DNA of 64,000 nucleotides from Liolophura sinensis (GCF_032854445.1 NC_088299.1:15367608-15431607), one strand, 5' to 3'. Shown: positions 44,044 through 55,204, numbered from the stretch's first letter. A program made the numbers and translations. The notes: generated from the sequence alone by a model not told the origin.

Positions 44044-44485
44044 TAATGACATCATCACCATCAATGCTGTCAGATAAATCCAAAAGAGTCGACTGTGTCG
44101 TTTGATGTCGTACTGGGAATCACAAACGCGGCAGCAGTGTCCCCAGCAATAATAAAATTGTGTGTTGAACGAGAATGCCCAACACGACAACTTGCTAAAG
44201 AGACTACTTTGTCTCTTCGATACATGTCATGTCTGTAAGAATTGCATGTATAGACCAATTACAGGGTGAATTTCATGCAGTTTGTTATACATTTGTGAGT
44301 CCCATTCATTCTGCTATTTAAGAAAGTTCGAACAAAAATCCAGTCTAAATAGGAATGTGTTGCCTAGATGTATATTTATTAATGGCTTCCCTGTCTACGA
44401 CTGTGTTTCTATAAATACCAGTATGACTTAGAACCCAACAGAATATAGCCGCCTTACCTCCTTCCTGTGTAAGATTAAAATCCCA
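44044..44485 (-). pseudogene. I-group LINE, 5'-truncated RNase H end
   Basis: Minus-strand translation gives FCWVLSHTGIYRNTVVDREA, closely matching FCWIPSHIGIHGNTVVDREA of the element at 63.4 kb. NKLHEIHPVIG, RRDKVVSLASCRVGHS and RSTHNFIIAGD follow after a frame change. Only the last part of ORF2 (end of RNase H and the tail domain) is present, as expected for 5'-truncated reverse transcription. Some tail sequence is missing and the frame is broken. Confidence 0.85.
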
Positions 44486-44504
44486 AGAATTAACGGCAGA
44501 AGTA

Positions 44505-44625
44505 CTATGCCGAAGACACCAGACACGACACCCCACTTTGTACTGACACCGGGCCAACCTGTCCTGTTACCTTACACTAACCTATCAGTGCTGAACGCTA
44601 GGCGAGGCAACAACTAGTACCATTT
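44505..44625 (-). mobile_element. SINE-C fragment
   Basis: CCGAAGACACCAGACACGAC, CGGGCCAACCTGTCCTG and GTGCTGAACGCTAGGCGAGG: the inverted body of SINE-C, lacking the tRNA-like head. Confidence 0.65.
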
Positions 44626-44915
44626 TCATTTTGGTATGATCCTCTTAGTTGACGACAACTGTGCTTAAGAAAAATGGTTCTAAAAAGTCCTCTCAGTTTA
44701 TATTATAGGTTTATTTTCATATGTAAGGATAAAAATGTCTAGAATTTTTAGATTTTTAATCTTAATGTGAGTCAGCGCATATCATTGCCCTCTAAGCATG
44801 CCCACCAAAAACAGAAAAGTCTCGACCGAAACGATTGAAGATGGGGCTAGTTACTTGCTTCTCTGAGATTAACTCTATCCTTGTCATTCGAACGGTGTTA
44901 TAATCCATAGCATAC

Positions 44916-44916
<1 letters not shown>

Positions 44917-44946
<30 letters not shown>

Positions 44947-45040
44947 TGTATGTATGTATGTATGTATGCGTGTATGCCTGTATGTATGTATGTATGTATG
45001 TACATGTATGTATGTATATGTATGTATGTATGTATGTATG
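44917..45040. repeat. Microsatellite (TATG)n
   Basis: Nearly uninterrupted ATGT/TATG repeats with a few variants. The ORF through it is compositional. Confidence 0.97.
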
Positions 45041-46009
45041 GGTTATTACATAATCGGATCGCTAGAATATGTTGACATAAACTATATTAGTAGTAATACT
45101 TTATACAAACAAAATGTTATGCAAATTTTCTTTCTCATAAACTTTCCTGGCCTGACCGCCTAAAAAACATCCAAACAAACGTTGTACAAACTGTCTTTTC
45201 TATGAACTATACTGGCCTCCCCGCTTAAAAAAGGATAAAAACAATATCTCCCAGTAGCTCTGAAATTAAACTATGCCTCAAATAATTGAAAAATGTCGTA
45301 CTTTCAGCAGTGTGACATTATATCCAGGTTCCACATTCTGTAGGTTTTACCCAGTCTCTCAGTGACCCGTGTGATTACATCCTTAGGGCTATACACAAAG
45401 AAGTTTTTCTACACGAATGAATCGAACTAGGTCAGTTGTGCCTTTTTGATTGTCACAGTAAAGGACAGAATTTTTGAGAGGTTAATGAAGCAGTTAGATA
45501 AAGTCCAGTAACAGACGTTTCACTGCACCTTCTCACGTACGCCCGTAGCATTGTCTTTTACGTAATAGTTATTTACATTATATGGCAGTTGATGTTTTAC
45601 TCCGTAGTTGACAGTGCTCCGGAAAAAAAACATCCTTAAATACTAAACACCCTGTATATCAATATATTGTGGTAAGAAGTTATACACTTTCTGATGTTAC
45701 CTTCCATATAAATCACAATTATTCCAGCTACTGCACATTTTCCAACAGCCAAAGTGCAAGGGCACCTCAAGACCAGGAAAACTTTGGCATTTAAGCAACT
45801 CTTTGAGTTCAGCATGTCTCATGGTCATAGACACAATACAGAAATTCCAAAGCGTTGGGTTTTTTAATATTGCGGCAAAGCCGTGTGGAAGCCGTGGTGG
45901 CCATGCCGCGGAGATGTACACCAAAGTTTAACAGGTAAGAAAAAATTACCATTTTCCACACAATCGCACTAAAGCTCGCACAGGTAGTGTGATGTTTTAA
46001 AAAAAGTAT
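45041..46009. other. No supported gene
   Basis: Two overlapping minus-strand frames (45697-45924 and 45809-46030), one with HFGCWKMCSSWNNCDLYG before a GGAAG|GTAACA donor-like site, might include an exon, but no family was recognised. Confidence 0.3.
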
Positions 46010-46163
46010 GCGTGGGAAGGTCTGTAGCAACCGGCGGATGGTCGTGGGTTTCCCCCAGACTCTGCCCGGTTTCCTCCCACCATAATGCTGGCCGCCGTCG
46101 TATGAGTGAAATATTCTGGAGTACGGCGTAAAACACCAATCAAATAAATAAATAAAATAAAAG
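46010..46163 (+). mobile_element. SINE-A copy (nearly complete)
   Basis: Begins GTGGGAAGGTCTGTAGCAAC, continues CGGCGGATGGTCGTGGGTT, TCTGCCCGGTTTCCTCCCA, CCATAATGCTGGCCGCCGTC and ends GGAGTACGGCGTAAAACACC with an (AAAT)n tail. It is among the best-preserved copies, useful as a reference for the family. Confidence 0.9.
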
Positions 46164-46369
46164 AGGTATAATGTTTTGTTGTTGACCGCGGTAAAACATG
46201 AATTTTAACTTGTATTGTTTAAATACTCTAGCTTGGCTACATTTAAGATATAAAGTGTTAATTTAAATATGTTGAAACATACAAAAGTGGATTAATGGTT
46301 TTATTCCGTTGTATAACAGCAGCAGAACTACGTTAAAAATCGAACAGCGACAACAAAAAGCCTTTGCAT

Positions 46370-46720
46370 CAAAGGTAATTTAGCCCAGATAAAATGGTAA
46401 TTTGGTCCAGATAAACTGACAGTTTGGTCCATGTAAAATGACAGTTTGGTCCATATAAAATGACAGTTTGGCCCAGATAAACCGTAATTTAGTCCAGATA
46501 GAATGGTAATTTGGCCCAGACGGAATGGCAATTTGGTCAAGAGAAAATGAGAGTTTGGTCCAGATAAAATGACAGTTTGGCCCAGATTAAACGACAGATT
46601 GGCACAGGTAAAATGGTAATTTAGTCCAGATAGAATGGTAATTTGGCCCAGACAGAATTGCAGTTTGGTCCAGATAAAATGACAGTTTGGTCCAGATAAA
46701 ATGACAGTTTGTACTCGTAT
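46370..46720. repeat. Minisatellite, 22-bp unit
   Basis: Unit AGTTTGGTCCAGATAAAATG plus AC, about 15 copies with variants. The minus-strand frame repeats every 22 residues (66 bp), e.g. GPNCHFIWTK; it is incidental. The array adjoins and seems to interrupt the end of the R1 copy that continues at 46720. Confidence 0.93.
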
Positions 46721-47400
46721 ACCAGCCGTCAACAAAAATGGGCGTTCTAGGTCAATAATCGCAAGGCAAACACTTAAAACCACGTTTAGCGCACACCGCC
46801 AATGTACTACAAAAAAGGTATATGAAGTACGAAAATAGGACTTAATCACGCAAAGAGAAGCAGTAACAGTTTATATACATGTTGGAAAGACGCAAGGAAT
46901 GTTCTAGACGAATGAGTTAAATCAAATCGTGTACCATGCTAGTATATAATATGTAAAATATGTACCTCTGATTTGATTACCGCCTTGATTGCAACTGTGC
47001 AAACATCTTATTTGTCGATCTAATTCAACAGGATAATGATACAGCCCCTAGCCCCGGGTTTAGCGGAATTAGACACAATCATGGAGCAGAGCGCCAGAGA
47101 TTCTGGCCGCTCTGTCCATATTCACTTACAAGACAATTATACTTATTGTAAAACTTGGAGTGAAGGCGTTTGAAAGAACAACTTTCACACACTAGATTTT
47201 GCAGCAATAACTTATGGCGTTGATTGAATCGTCACATAACACACAGAATGTAAGAAATGGAACAAGGCCATACAAGGCAACAGATGCAGGACCTTTCGGT
47301 ATATTGCTGTCCAAGTAAAGATAATTTACAACGTCAAATATGAAACTATCCCTCTTGCTGTAAAGACTAGAGAGAGGAAACCGCTTTGGACTTTGTACAA
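46720..47400. repeat. R1 interspersed repeat copy (longest)
   Basis: TCGTATACCAGCCGTCAAC, GTTCTAGGTCAATAATCG, GTACGAAAATAGGACTTAA, CCATGCTAGTATATAA, CCTTGATTGCAACTGTG, CCCTAGCCCCGGGTTTAGCG, ATTAGACACAATCATGG and ACTTATTGTAAAACTTGG, then a tail shared with 56087-56320 (AATTTACAACGTCAAATATG). It gives the block order of the family. Confidence 0.72.
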
Positions 47401-47499
47401 ATATATGTTCAGATAAGATGTACCATCTGGAGAGTATGTAGTTTCCTTTAAATTCAGTGAAAATGCATGCATATGTTTAACAGCCTTTGCTGTATATGA

Positions 47500-47822
47500 A
47501 TTGCATAAAGCTAGCAGACCAATACACCGTTTAGTGAATTAGAAAGACACTTGCACAGAGAAAGAACAGAACAGATTCATTATCGCTTGAATGAAGATGA
47601 AATTTGACCTGAATATGCGAAAAAAGACTCGCCTGAGATTCCTGAGGTGGCCGTATAAAAATTGAATAAAGCTAGCAGATCAATATACCGTTTAGTGAAT
47701 TTGAATGAAACCGGCACAACAAAAAAACAGTACAAGTTTATTATTGTAGGAATGAAGATGGAATTTGGCTTTGAAAATGCGGACACAGGACTCGCCAGAT
47801 ATTCGAGGCTTCAAGGTGGCTG
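47500..47822. repeat. Tandem duplication, about 160 bp x 2
   Basis: TTGCATAAAGCTAGCAGACC at 47501 recurs as TTGAATAAAGCTAGCAGATC about 160 bases on. CCGTTTAGTGAATT, GAATGAAGATG and GACTCGCC are shared in order. The copies are moderately diverged. Confidence 0.8.
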
Positions 47823-48329
47823 ATCTCCATCACGTAGGCAACACAACACAACAGATTTCCTCCCACGCAATATCAGATCTTCCTGTGACCTAACTGGTCA
47901 TCGTTCAGCCTACCTCAAGGAGTGTGTGACAGTACTTGGTGCACCCACTGCAGCCTGTATTCAATCTCATTAAACACAATACAGGTGAGGGATGTCGCAC
48001 AGCTACGTCTGGTGACAAACTTGGAGCAAGTACCAAGAAAGAGAACCTTGGTGTGATGGTCATAATAGTAGTTTGAGATAGAGGCAGGCTTAAGCGTTGC
48101 CATCATCACACATACAATGCGCTGGGTGGTATGGGTGGTCATTGTCAACATTATCAGTCGTCAACGGAACAAATCCTGCAAACATGTACATTTTAGTTTT
48201 TTATATTGAGAACAGAGATGCATTTGCTCCTGTTTGTTTAGAATGGACAGATGAGAACCCATGGGGGAAGATGGGATTGTTGGAGTGTAATGTTTGACGG
48301 ATTCACCACATTAGGGTCATAACCTGCAA
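47823..48329. other. No supported gene
   Basis: Short ORFs on both strands, unrecognised. Confidence 0.3.
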
Positions 48330-48540
48330 TGTGTCCCATTTAACGGATCTATGCGTTGAAACAGACATTCGTATACCAACCGTCAACCAATAAGGACGTT
48401 CCAGGTCAATAATCACAAGGTCAATTCCCAAAACGACGCATAACACAAAGCATACATGCACTGAAAAAGTAAATAATGTACGAAAACAGGACGGAATCAT
48501 ACAAGGAGACACCGATTGCATGACAATCACATTGTAGGAG
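48330..48540. repeat. R1 interspersed repeat fragment
   Basis: AACGGATCTATGCGTTGAAA, CATTCGTATACCAACCGTC, GGACGTTCCAGGTCAATAAT and GTACGAAAACAGGACGGAAT: the same orientation as 46720. Confidence 0.75.
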
Positions 48541-48654
48541 AAGAAAGTGGTCCAAACAGGTTGAAGTGGTCACTCAGCATCTCGAAAGAATTCTTGCTAA
48601 CTCGGCCTGTAGATCGGACAACCGTACTAATGTGAGCGGCAAAATTCACAACGA

Positions 48655-50155
48655 ATTTGGATGACAGACCCGACAGTGTCATCGTTATGTTTGATGACTA
48701 GGCGAGGACTACAGGTGACACGCCCAACAGTGCCATGGTTATGTTTGATGACTAGGCGAGGACTACAGGCAACACACCCGACAGTGCCATGGTTATGTTT
48801 GATGACTAGGCGAGGATTACGGGTTGCACGCCCGAGAGAGTCATGGTTATGTTTGATGACTAGGAGAGGACTACGGGTGCTACACCCGACAGTGTCATGG
48901 TTATGTTTGATGACTAGGCGAGGACTACGGGTGCTACACCCGACAGTGTCATGGTTATGTTTGATGACTAGGAGAGGACTACGGGTGCTACACCCGACAG
49001 TGTCATGGTTATGTTTGATGACTAGGCGAGGACTACGGGTGCTACACCCGACAGTGTCATGGTTATGTTTGATGACTAGGCGAGGACTCCGGGTGGCACG
49101 ACCGACAGTGTCATGGTTATTTATGATGACTAGGCGAGGACTACCGGTGCTACGCCCGACAGTGTCATGGATGTGTATGATGACTAGGCGAGGACTAAAG
49201 GGGACACGCCCGACAGCGTCATGGTTATGCATGATGACTAGGCGAGGATTACGGGTGGCAAACCCGACAGTGTCATGGTTATGTTTGATGACTAGGCGAG
49301 GATTACGGGTGGCACACCCGACAGTGTCATGGTTATGTTTGATGACTAGGCGAGGATTACGGGTGGCACACCCGACAGTGCCATGGTTATGTTTGATGAC
49401 TAGGCGAGGATCACGGGTTGCACGCCCGACAGTGTCATGGTTATTTATGATGACTAAACGAGGACTGCGGGTGCTACAGCCGACAGTGTCATGGTTATTT
49501 ATGATGACTAGACGAGGACTACGGGTGCTACACCCAACAGTGTCATGGTTATGTTTGATAACTAGGCGAGGATTATGGGTTGCACGCCCGGGAGTGTCAT
49601 GAATGTGTATGATGACTAGGAGAGGACTACGGGTGGCACGCCTAAGAGTGTCATGGATGTGTATGATGACCAGACGAGGACTCCGGGTGACACGCCCCAC
49701 AGTGTCATGGATGTGTATGATGACTAGGCGAGGATTACGGGTGACACGGCCGACAGTGTCATGGTTATGTTTGATGACTAGGCGAGGATTACGTGTGACA
49801 CGCCCCACAGTGTCATGGATGTGTATGATGACTAGGCGAGGATTACGGGTGACACGCCCCAGAGTGTCATGAATGTGTATGATGACTAGGAGAGGACTAC
49901 GGGTGGCACGCCCAAGAGTGTCATGGATGTGTATGATGACTAGGCGAGGACTCCGGGTGACACGCCCCAGAGTGTCATGGATGTGTATGATGACTAGGCG
50001 AGGATTACGGGTGACACGGCCGACAGTGTCATGGTTATGTTTGATGACTAGGCAAGGATTACGGGTGGCACGCCCAAGAGTGTCATGGATGTGTATGATG
50101 ACTAGGCGAGGATTACGGGTTGCACGCCCAACAGTGTCATGGATGTGTGTGACAA
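48655..50155. repeat. Minisatellite, 54-bp unit, open on both strands
   Basis: Unit: GATGACTAGGCGAGGACTAC, GGGTGGCACGCCCGACAGTG, TCATGGTTATGTTT; about 27 copies. As 54 bp is 18 codons, the array holds long frames on both strands: minus 49808-48627 (393 codons, VGCATRNPRLVIKHNHDT repeats) and plus 48661-49602, 49603-49872 and 49873-50178 (WLCLMTRRGLRVLHPTVS repeats). The plus frames are split only where a TGG unit codon became TGA. Two unit subtypes, TTATGTTTGATGACT and ATGTGTATGATGACT, are arranged mainly in separate halves. No signal peptide, splice signals or unique coding flank supports a gene. Confidence 0.95.
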
Positions 50156-50159
50156 CACA

Positions 50160-50480
50160 TCATTTTTATTTATTTTAGACCAGTGACGTCTAATACATTG
50201 CGATGAACATCACTACATTTTTATCTAATTTTTATTTAATTCTGCTTAAGCCATGATACTAAGGGCGTGTAAATTGCTACTATTTATGCATTTACATGAA
50301 CAGTTAGAATAAAACCCTGACAGAGGTAAATTAACAAGAGGGTGTATTTCACCGGTTACGTGTGACCTTTTTCCAGTTATAACACTATCCTCACTTCTCT
50401 GGCATTACTCTCTATGTTGTCCGTCTGTAATTATATTGTATTCCTGCATAAACCAGGATTCTGCTGGAGGACTAAGCACC
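50160..50480 (+). repeat. Repeat family F copy 1 of a tandem pair
   Basis: GACCAGTGACGTCTAATACA, TTGCGATGAACATCACTACA, TTCTGCTTAAGCCATGATAC, CAGTTAGAATAAAACCC, GTAAATTAACAAGAGG and ATTTCACCGGTTACGTGTGA. It separates the 54-bp array from a remnant of it at 50825. Confidence 0.85.
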
Positions 50481-50489
50481 CCTTAGGCC

Positions 50490-50815
50490 TGATCCATTTG
50501 TATTGTTTTAATACTATTGTAAGTTAAATATGATTACAACACAGCATTTTGAGTAATTCTAGACAAGTGATACCTAATAAATTGCAATTAGCATCACTGT
50601 ATTTTTTCACCTAATTCTGCTTAAGCCATGGTGTTTGGGACGTGTAAATTACTACTTTTTATACATTTACATGTTAGAGTAAACAGTTAGAATAAAACCA
50701 TGACTGAGGCAAATTAACAAGAGGACGTATTTCACCGGCTACGTGTGACTATTTGCCAGTTATCACACTGTTGTCCCTGCTCAGGTTTTACTCTCTACGC
50801 TGCGCGTCTTTAATT
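50490..50815 (+). repeat. Repeat family F copy 2 of a tandem pair
   Basis: GACAAGTGATACCTAATAAA, TTGCAATTAGCATCACTG, TTCTGCTTAAGCCATGGTGT, GGCAAATTAACAAGAGG and ATTTCACCGGCTACGTGTGA. The offset to copy 1 is about 380 bases. Confidence 0.85.
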
Positions 50816-50824
50816 ATATTTTGA

Positions 50825-50925
50825 AGACTATACGAGGACTACGGATGGGAGGCCTGGCAGCAAAATGGATGTGCATGATGACTGGACGAGGACTAAAGGT
50901 GCCAGGCGCTCTGGACAGAACGTCA
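50825..50925. repeat. Outlying remnant of the 54-bp minisatellite
   Basis: GAAGACTATACGAGGACTAC, GGATGGGAGGCCTGGCAGC and GATGACTGGACGAGGACTA are diverged units. They lie beyond the family F pair, so the pair probably inserted into a longer array. Confidence 0.8.
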
Positions 50926-51515
50926 TAGAGGAGGAGAGTGGAAGTGTGGGTCGCATGTAAATAGCTTCCCGCCTTAGGTAGGAAGGTTTCATCTCTTTAT
51001 CCTGCTCTAAGAAATGTCAATATCAGCTTCGGTTGATTCGGTGAGAAACCTTGTCGTCTCTGTCGTAATCCGAAGTCGATGGCGGTAAGTTTCATAATGA
51101 AAAGGTGTGCCTGAGGCTCGCGTGTTCGTCGTGAAGGTGGTACCTCACAAACAACTCTGGTTTAGCTTGGCCAGGTCAGGTTTGGTAAAATCGTGAGATG
51201 AAAGATCAAATTACAGCCCAGCCGGGAATCCACAACGAAGCGAGCTTCCACTGACTGTGGTGAGAAGATCCTCCCAAAACTAGATTTTCTTTGTTTTATA
51301 AATAATAATAATCAACTTTTCACAATCCACGGTCTACCACCAGAACTAAAACTGGCAAGTATCGCACATGATTTTCTCATTTGCAAATTCAGAAAAAATG
51401 AATAATTGAATGAAGAATGTACCCCAGGTTCTCCCCTAAGACATCAACTCCCACTAAGGTAACCCAACGACTAAAACACCTCATTATAAAAGGGTAGCAA
51501 CAGTCAATTCAATGA
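50926..51515. other. No supported gene
   Basis: May include a decayed upstream part of the LINE fragment that follows. No motif is readable. Confidence 0.3.
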
Positions 51516-51785
51516 TTGCCTAAACCCACAATAAATTTCAAACCAACTCACTTCGAAATTCTCCAATGGAATGCTCGTAGCATTCATAACAATGGAGACA
51601 ATTTAAAAGTAATGACTTCTGCAATAAATTCCGACATTAATAGTATCCAAGAGACATTCCTCAAGCCGATGAACAAATCCAAAAGCAAATTCCAAACATC
51701 AAGTTATAACTCATACCGCTGTGACAGATTACAAACTTGGTTCTGGCGTTGGAAGATGTCATTGGGGCAGAATTTTCTAGATTCT
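51516..51785 (+). pseudogene. Non-LTR retrotransposon endonuclease fragment
   Basis: The translation FEILQWNARSIHNNGDNLK, then NSIQETFLKP and SSYNSYRCDR, is the start of an apurinic-type endonuclease (first Asn in LQWNARS, catalytic Glu in QETF). It diverges after CDR, and no RT follows. It differs from the element at 60 kb (QWNCRGL, LQETHL), so it belongs to another lineage with the QWNARS motif, of jockey or CR1 type. Confidence 0.8.
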
Positions 51786-52379
51786 AGATCACATTTTTTT
51801 CCGAGGGAACTGGTGCCGTAAAGAAAAGACTCCAGTCACAGAGCTTAACTCGTTCAGTAAAATGGATGAAGCCTGTCAACCTTTCTTCTCATATACACTT
51901 GTCGCAAGTGTGACGGGCAAATGTTTCCAGTACTCTGGTTTTTCATTGACGGCGTCCGGCATAAGTGACGCCACGTCAGTGACAGAGAAGGAAGTAAGGA
52001 ACTTTCAACATTGCTCTTTCTGTTTCTGCACACATTTCATTGTTCCTTATCTCAATTGTTATTTCTGAATCACAAATGTCATAGTCAAAAAATTACGTTC
52101 TGGAATCTATTTGCATTCATAGAAATATAAATTTTCTAACATAAAACTAACGTAAATAGGCAAAGCGCATGGTAAATCAAAAACAAATTACCAGTAAAAA
52201 GTGTATTAATAGCAGCACTGGTTTGATGGGCCACGGCATCCGGAAGAGAAGATGCCCTAAAACCAGTATTTCGACAATTAATGCTTAAACAGTAGCAAGT
52301 TACACGCTCCTGACACCATGCAGAAAACATGCAGTGCACCGGTCTAGAATAATTCAGAGCTCCTAAATCACATGTGGGA
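51786..52379. other. No supported gene
   Basis: A 68-codon plus ORF (51862) and a 94-codon minus ORF (52136) are unrecognised. Confidence 0.3.
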
Positions 52380-52500
52380 AAGTTCGTCAGTAACTGGCCA
52401 GTGGTCGGTAGTTTTACCATGGAGCACTCTGGTTTTCTACACCCATAAAACTAACCGCCATCGCACCTGTGGAAAAGTTTTGAATATGGCAACAATAAAA
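52380..52500 (+). mobile_element. SINE-D copy
   Basis: GTCAGTAACTGGCCAGTGGT, CGGTAGTTTTACCATGG, ACTAACCGCCATCGCACC and GAAAAGTTTTGAATATGGC, in the order of the copies at 14170 and 18995. Confidence 0.65.
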
Positions 52501-52739
52501 AAAATTGATTTATAAATGTCGCAGTCAACATATGCTCCAACTGTCAAAAAGATTGTTCTATATTACATATGTCATAGTAATCAGTAAATTGCATGAAAAA
52601 TGTGCCCACATGCATTATTAGAAATGGGCTGGAAAATGAACTCAAACAATATTTCTAGCCCAATATTTGACTTTCCAGAATCTCATATAAAAGGCAATAC
52701 TCACTGAACACACTATTTTAGCAACAACAGTGCAAGAAA

Positions 52740-53345
52740 ATATGCACAGTATAGTCACCAACAGTGACCTCGATTCCATTAACTGTCAAATTGATCAACT
52801 GTCACGTTTATGTCAGCTTTCAACCCTATCATCGAGGTTGATCAGAAATATACAGACCTCAGAGACGAGATCAAAGTAGGAAAACGACAAACGAAGCAGC
52901 TCTAGAATCAATGGCCAAACCACAAAACGCAATTATGTCGATCAACGATGTTATCTGGGAAGCCTTGGTATCATGGACATTCATATGTACAAATCCATAA
53001 ATGACATTTAGATATACATATAAGATAAAAGTGTAAAATGTAGCAAATGCTCAAAGATAGGACATTTTATTAAATGTTGTATTTGATAGGGGGTTTTGCC
53101 TGCCTGTGGACAGTTTTCATTCTAGGTCGGGCATAAAAAAGGTAGAAATCTGTAACCAAGAGAAAGGTAAAAGACACACAAATGAAAACATGGAACAAGC
53201 AAATGTTGAAGCAACTGTGAACAAAAAACATCCATTAAACCAAAAGGAAAATCAAGCCAGGCTTTGGTAGATACAGGGGGTTCGATGTCGGTTCTTTCGG
53301 GGAAAAAGATATTGATATGGGCTTTAACCAAACTAACTACAAAAA
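52740..53345 (+). pseudogene. LTR retrotransposon gag-protease remnant
   Basis: KCSKCSKIGHFIKCC near 53037 is a CCHC zinc knuckle (C-x2-C-x4-H-x4-C), and QALVDTGGSMSVLSG near 53255 is a retroviral-type aspartic protease active site (DTGG with the ALVDTG lead). The order and about 200-nt spacing fit the gag-pol border of a Gypsy/Metaviridae-like element. Frames between are broken, and no RT, integrase or LTRs were found. The upstream part reads DLRDEIKVGKRQTKQ, possible gag coiled coil. Confidence 0.6.
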
Positions 53346-53387
53346 CTCTACCGTACAATGAAATAGCAGTTGTAGTTGGTCCAATAA

Positions 53388-53455
53388 AAATAATAATAAT
53401 AACAATACCAATACCAATAATAATAATAATAATAACAATACCAATAACAATGCCG
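53388..53455. repeat. Microsatellite (AAT/ACCAAT)n
   Basis: AATAATAATAACAATACCAA and similar. Short. Confidence 0.9.
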
Positions 53456-53511
53456 TGTTAATGTATTACTGTTATAACTTTAAATGATCAGTCAATTTAC
53501 TAAATATATGT

Positions 53512-53655
53512 GGGAAGGTCTGTAGCAACCTGAGGATGGTCGTGGGTTTTCCATTCGGGGTCTGTCCGATTTTCTCCCATCATAAAGCTAGCCGCCGTCG
53601 TATCAGTGAAATATTGTTGAGTACGGCATAAAACACCAACCATTTAAATAAATTA
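53512..53655 (+). mobile_element. SINE-A copy
   Basis: GTGGGAAGGTCTGTAGCAAC, CTGAGGATGGTCGTGGGTTT, AAAGCTAGCCGCCGTCGTAT and GAGTACGGCATAAAACACC: nearly complete with several substitutions. Confidence 0.85.
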
Positions 53656-53954
53656 ACAATTCACTAAATAGAAAAAATTCTCACCATCGACTGATCAGGC
53701 CAACATAAAAGTGACCGAGACATTACATAATTCCTACATCAAATAGGATTATCTTTAATGTCACTTCATTTATGGAAAGGTTTTAAATATTTTTTCGCAG
53801 AATTATTTAACGTCATTTGGATCAACGTAGCATCCCACTCAGATTTTTTCAGATGTCAACCACAATGTTGTACTCGACCTTACTCGATCCCATAAACCTA
53901 CTCTCAGGCAGGTATAAATCTGATATATCCACACTATAGAGTAAGCTGCAAACT

Positions 53955-54065
53955 GGTTGATATATTTATTTATTTGATTGGTACTCAACATTATTTCACA
54001 TATACGATGCCGATCAGCTTTATGATGGTAGAAAACCGGGCACAGCCCGAAGGTTGATACAGGTC
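53955..54065 (-). mobile_element. SINE-A fragment
   Basis: ATTTATTTATTTGATTGGTA, TCAACATTATTTCACAT, CCGATCAGCTTTATGATGG and CCGGGCACAGCCCG: inverted, decayed. Confidence 0.75.
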
Positions 54066-54394
54066 TTTCCCCCGTGTGATTGGAGAGGAAGCCAGCAGGA
54101 GCTAGACTTTACCTCGTGGCAACTGAATTGGTGAGAGGCTCTTATGTCCCTGGTCGATATAAATCTGGTGTACTCGCACCACAGAATAAGGCTATTCCAT
54201 CACTGTTCATACCACCGCCTGTTCAAGGTATATATTGTTCTGCCATGGTTTTGCTTTCACCAATTCATGTACACTACCTGGGGCGCACCCGCCAAAAATG
54301 AGCAACATGCGTATTATCATTTTCCCTCTTTTATGGATTTGGGCCAAAGATTCTAAAAATGTACATCGAGTATAAATATAGGCTTCAAAACAAG

Positions 54395-54485
54395 ACATTC
54401 GTATACCAGACGTCAATCAAAAGAGTCACAAACACCATTCCAAACACAGTGTTCAACACAAACCACCAAAGAACAAAGAAAGTAT
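54395..54485. repeat. R1 interspersed repeat fragment
   Basis: GACATTCGTATACCAGACGT, CAATCAAAAGAG and AACACAAACCACCAAAGAAC match the start of the 46720/48360 copies. Confidence 0.6.
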
Positions 54486-54599
54486 ACTCAACAAAAATAT
54501 AAACCCACAAACCAAAAATGTTATTTTAAAATGACATTTCATGCAACATGCCCTGAGATTTATTTATTTGTATGCTGATTGATTTGTTTTCCCCAAATC

Positions 54600-55200
54600 A
54601 AGTAGCCCAATTTCAAATAACACAGGATGGTGAGCGACATGAAGGATGACAATATGGTAGTCAGTCAGCCTGACCAGTACAAGGACACTCCTTACAGTTA
54701 GGACAACAGAAGGGCAACCAAAAATGGTCCATGTTACCAAAAGACTGGCAGCACTGTAAACCGTCCACATCGCCGACGACCACGTTTGACCATGCACCCT
54801 CAGGATCATCAAATGCAAGTCCAGCCCTCCGAGATATGCTCCAATGGATGACACGAAATGCTGATGCACAACATGCGGATTTCAGCACAGACAGCCCAGA
54901 TCTCATCAGGTTGTGCTGATGGCAGACTCCGTGTATAGCGCCGTGTTGGGCATCGCTAAGCTAACGCCATTGTCCAGCGAGGGTGGCACACGGCGGTGCT
55001 TGTGTTATGGTGTGAACAGGGATATGCCATGGACAGCACACTCGTCTCCATTCCATCGATGGCAACTTAATTGGGCAATGGTGCAGAAACGAAATCCTAT
55101 TGCCGTGCCCTTTGTGCGCCTCCATCATGTGACATTCCATCATGACAATGCTCACCCTAATATCGCCAGGTTCTCCTGGATGATATTTACTTTTTTTGAG
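54600..55200 (+). pseudogene. Tc1-type transposase remnant
   Basis: Scattered over frames with stops: RRPRLTMHPQDHQMQVQ (the GRPRxTTxxQD segment of the DNA-binding domain), MRISAQTAQISSG (ISAQTVRNRL block), DGRLRV then RRVGHR (the GRxRVxRRxGER block before the second catalytic region) and FHHDNAHPNIARF near 55135 (the QDNAxPHxAR catalytic Asp block). The order and spacing agree with Tc1-family transposases. The first catalytic Asp region is unreadable. Terminal inverted repeats were not found. Confidence 0.75.
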
Positions 55201-55204
55201 TGAA

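Noticed and set aside
45697-46030. Two overlapping minus-strand frames with donor-like GGAAG|GTAACA
   Set aside because: Neither frame resembles a known domain and they compete with each other.
48627-49808. 393-codon minus-strand ORF as a real repetitive protein
   Set aside because: It lies wholly within the 54-bp minisatellite, the opposite strand is equally open, and no unique coding flank, signal peptide or splice context exists.
52741-53345. Intact retrovirus-like gag-pol
   Set aside because: Only a zinc knuckle and a protease motif are readable, in broken frames, with no RT, integrase or LTRs.
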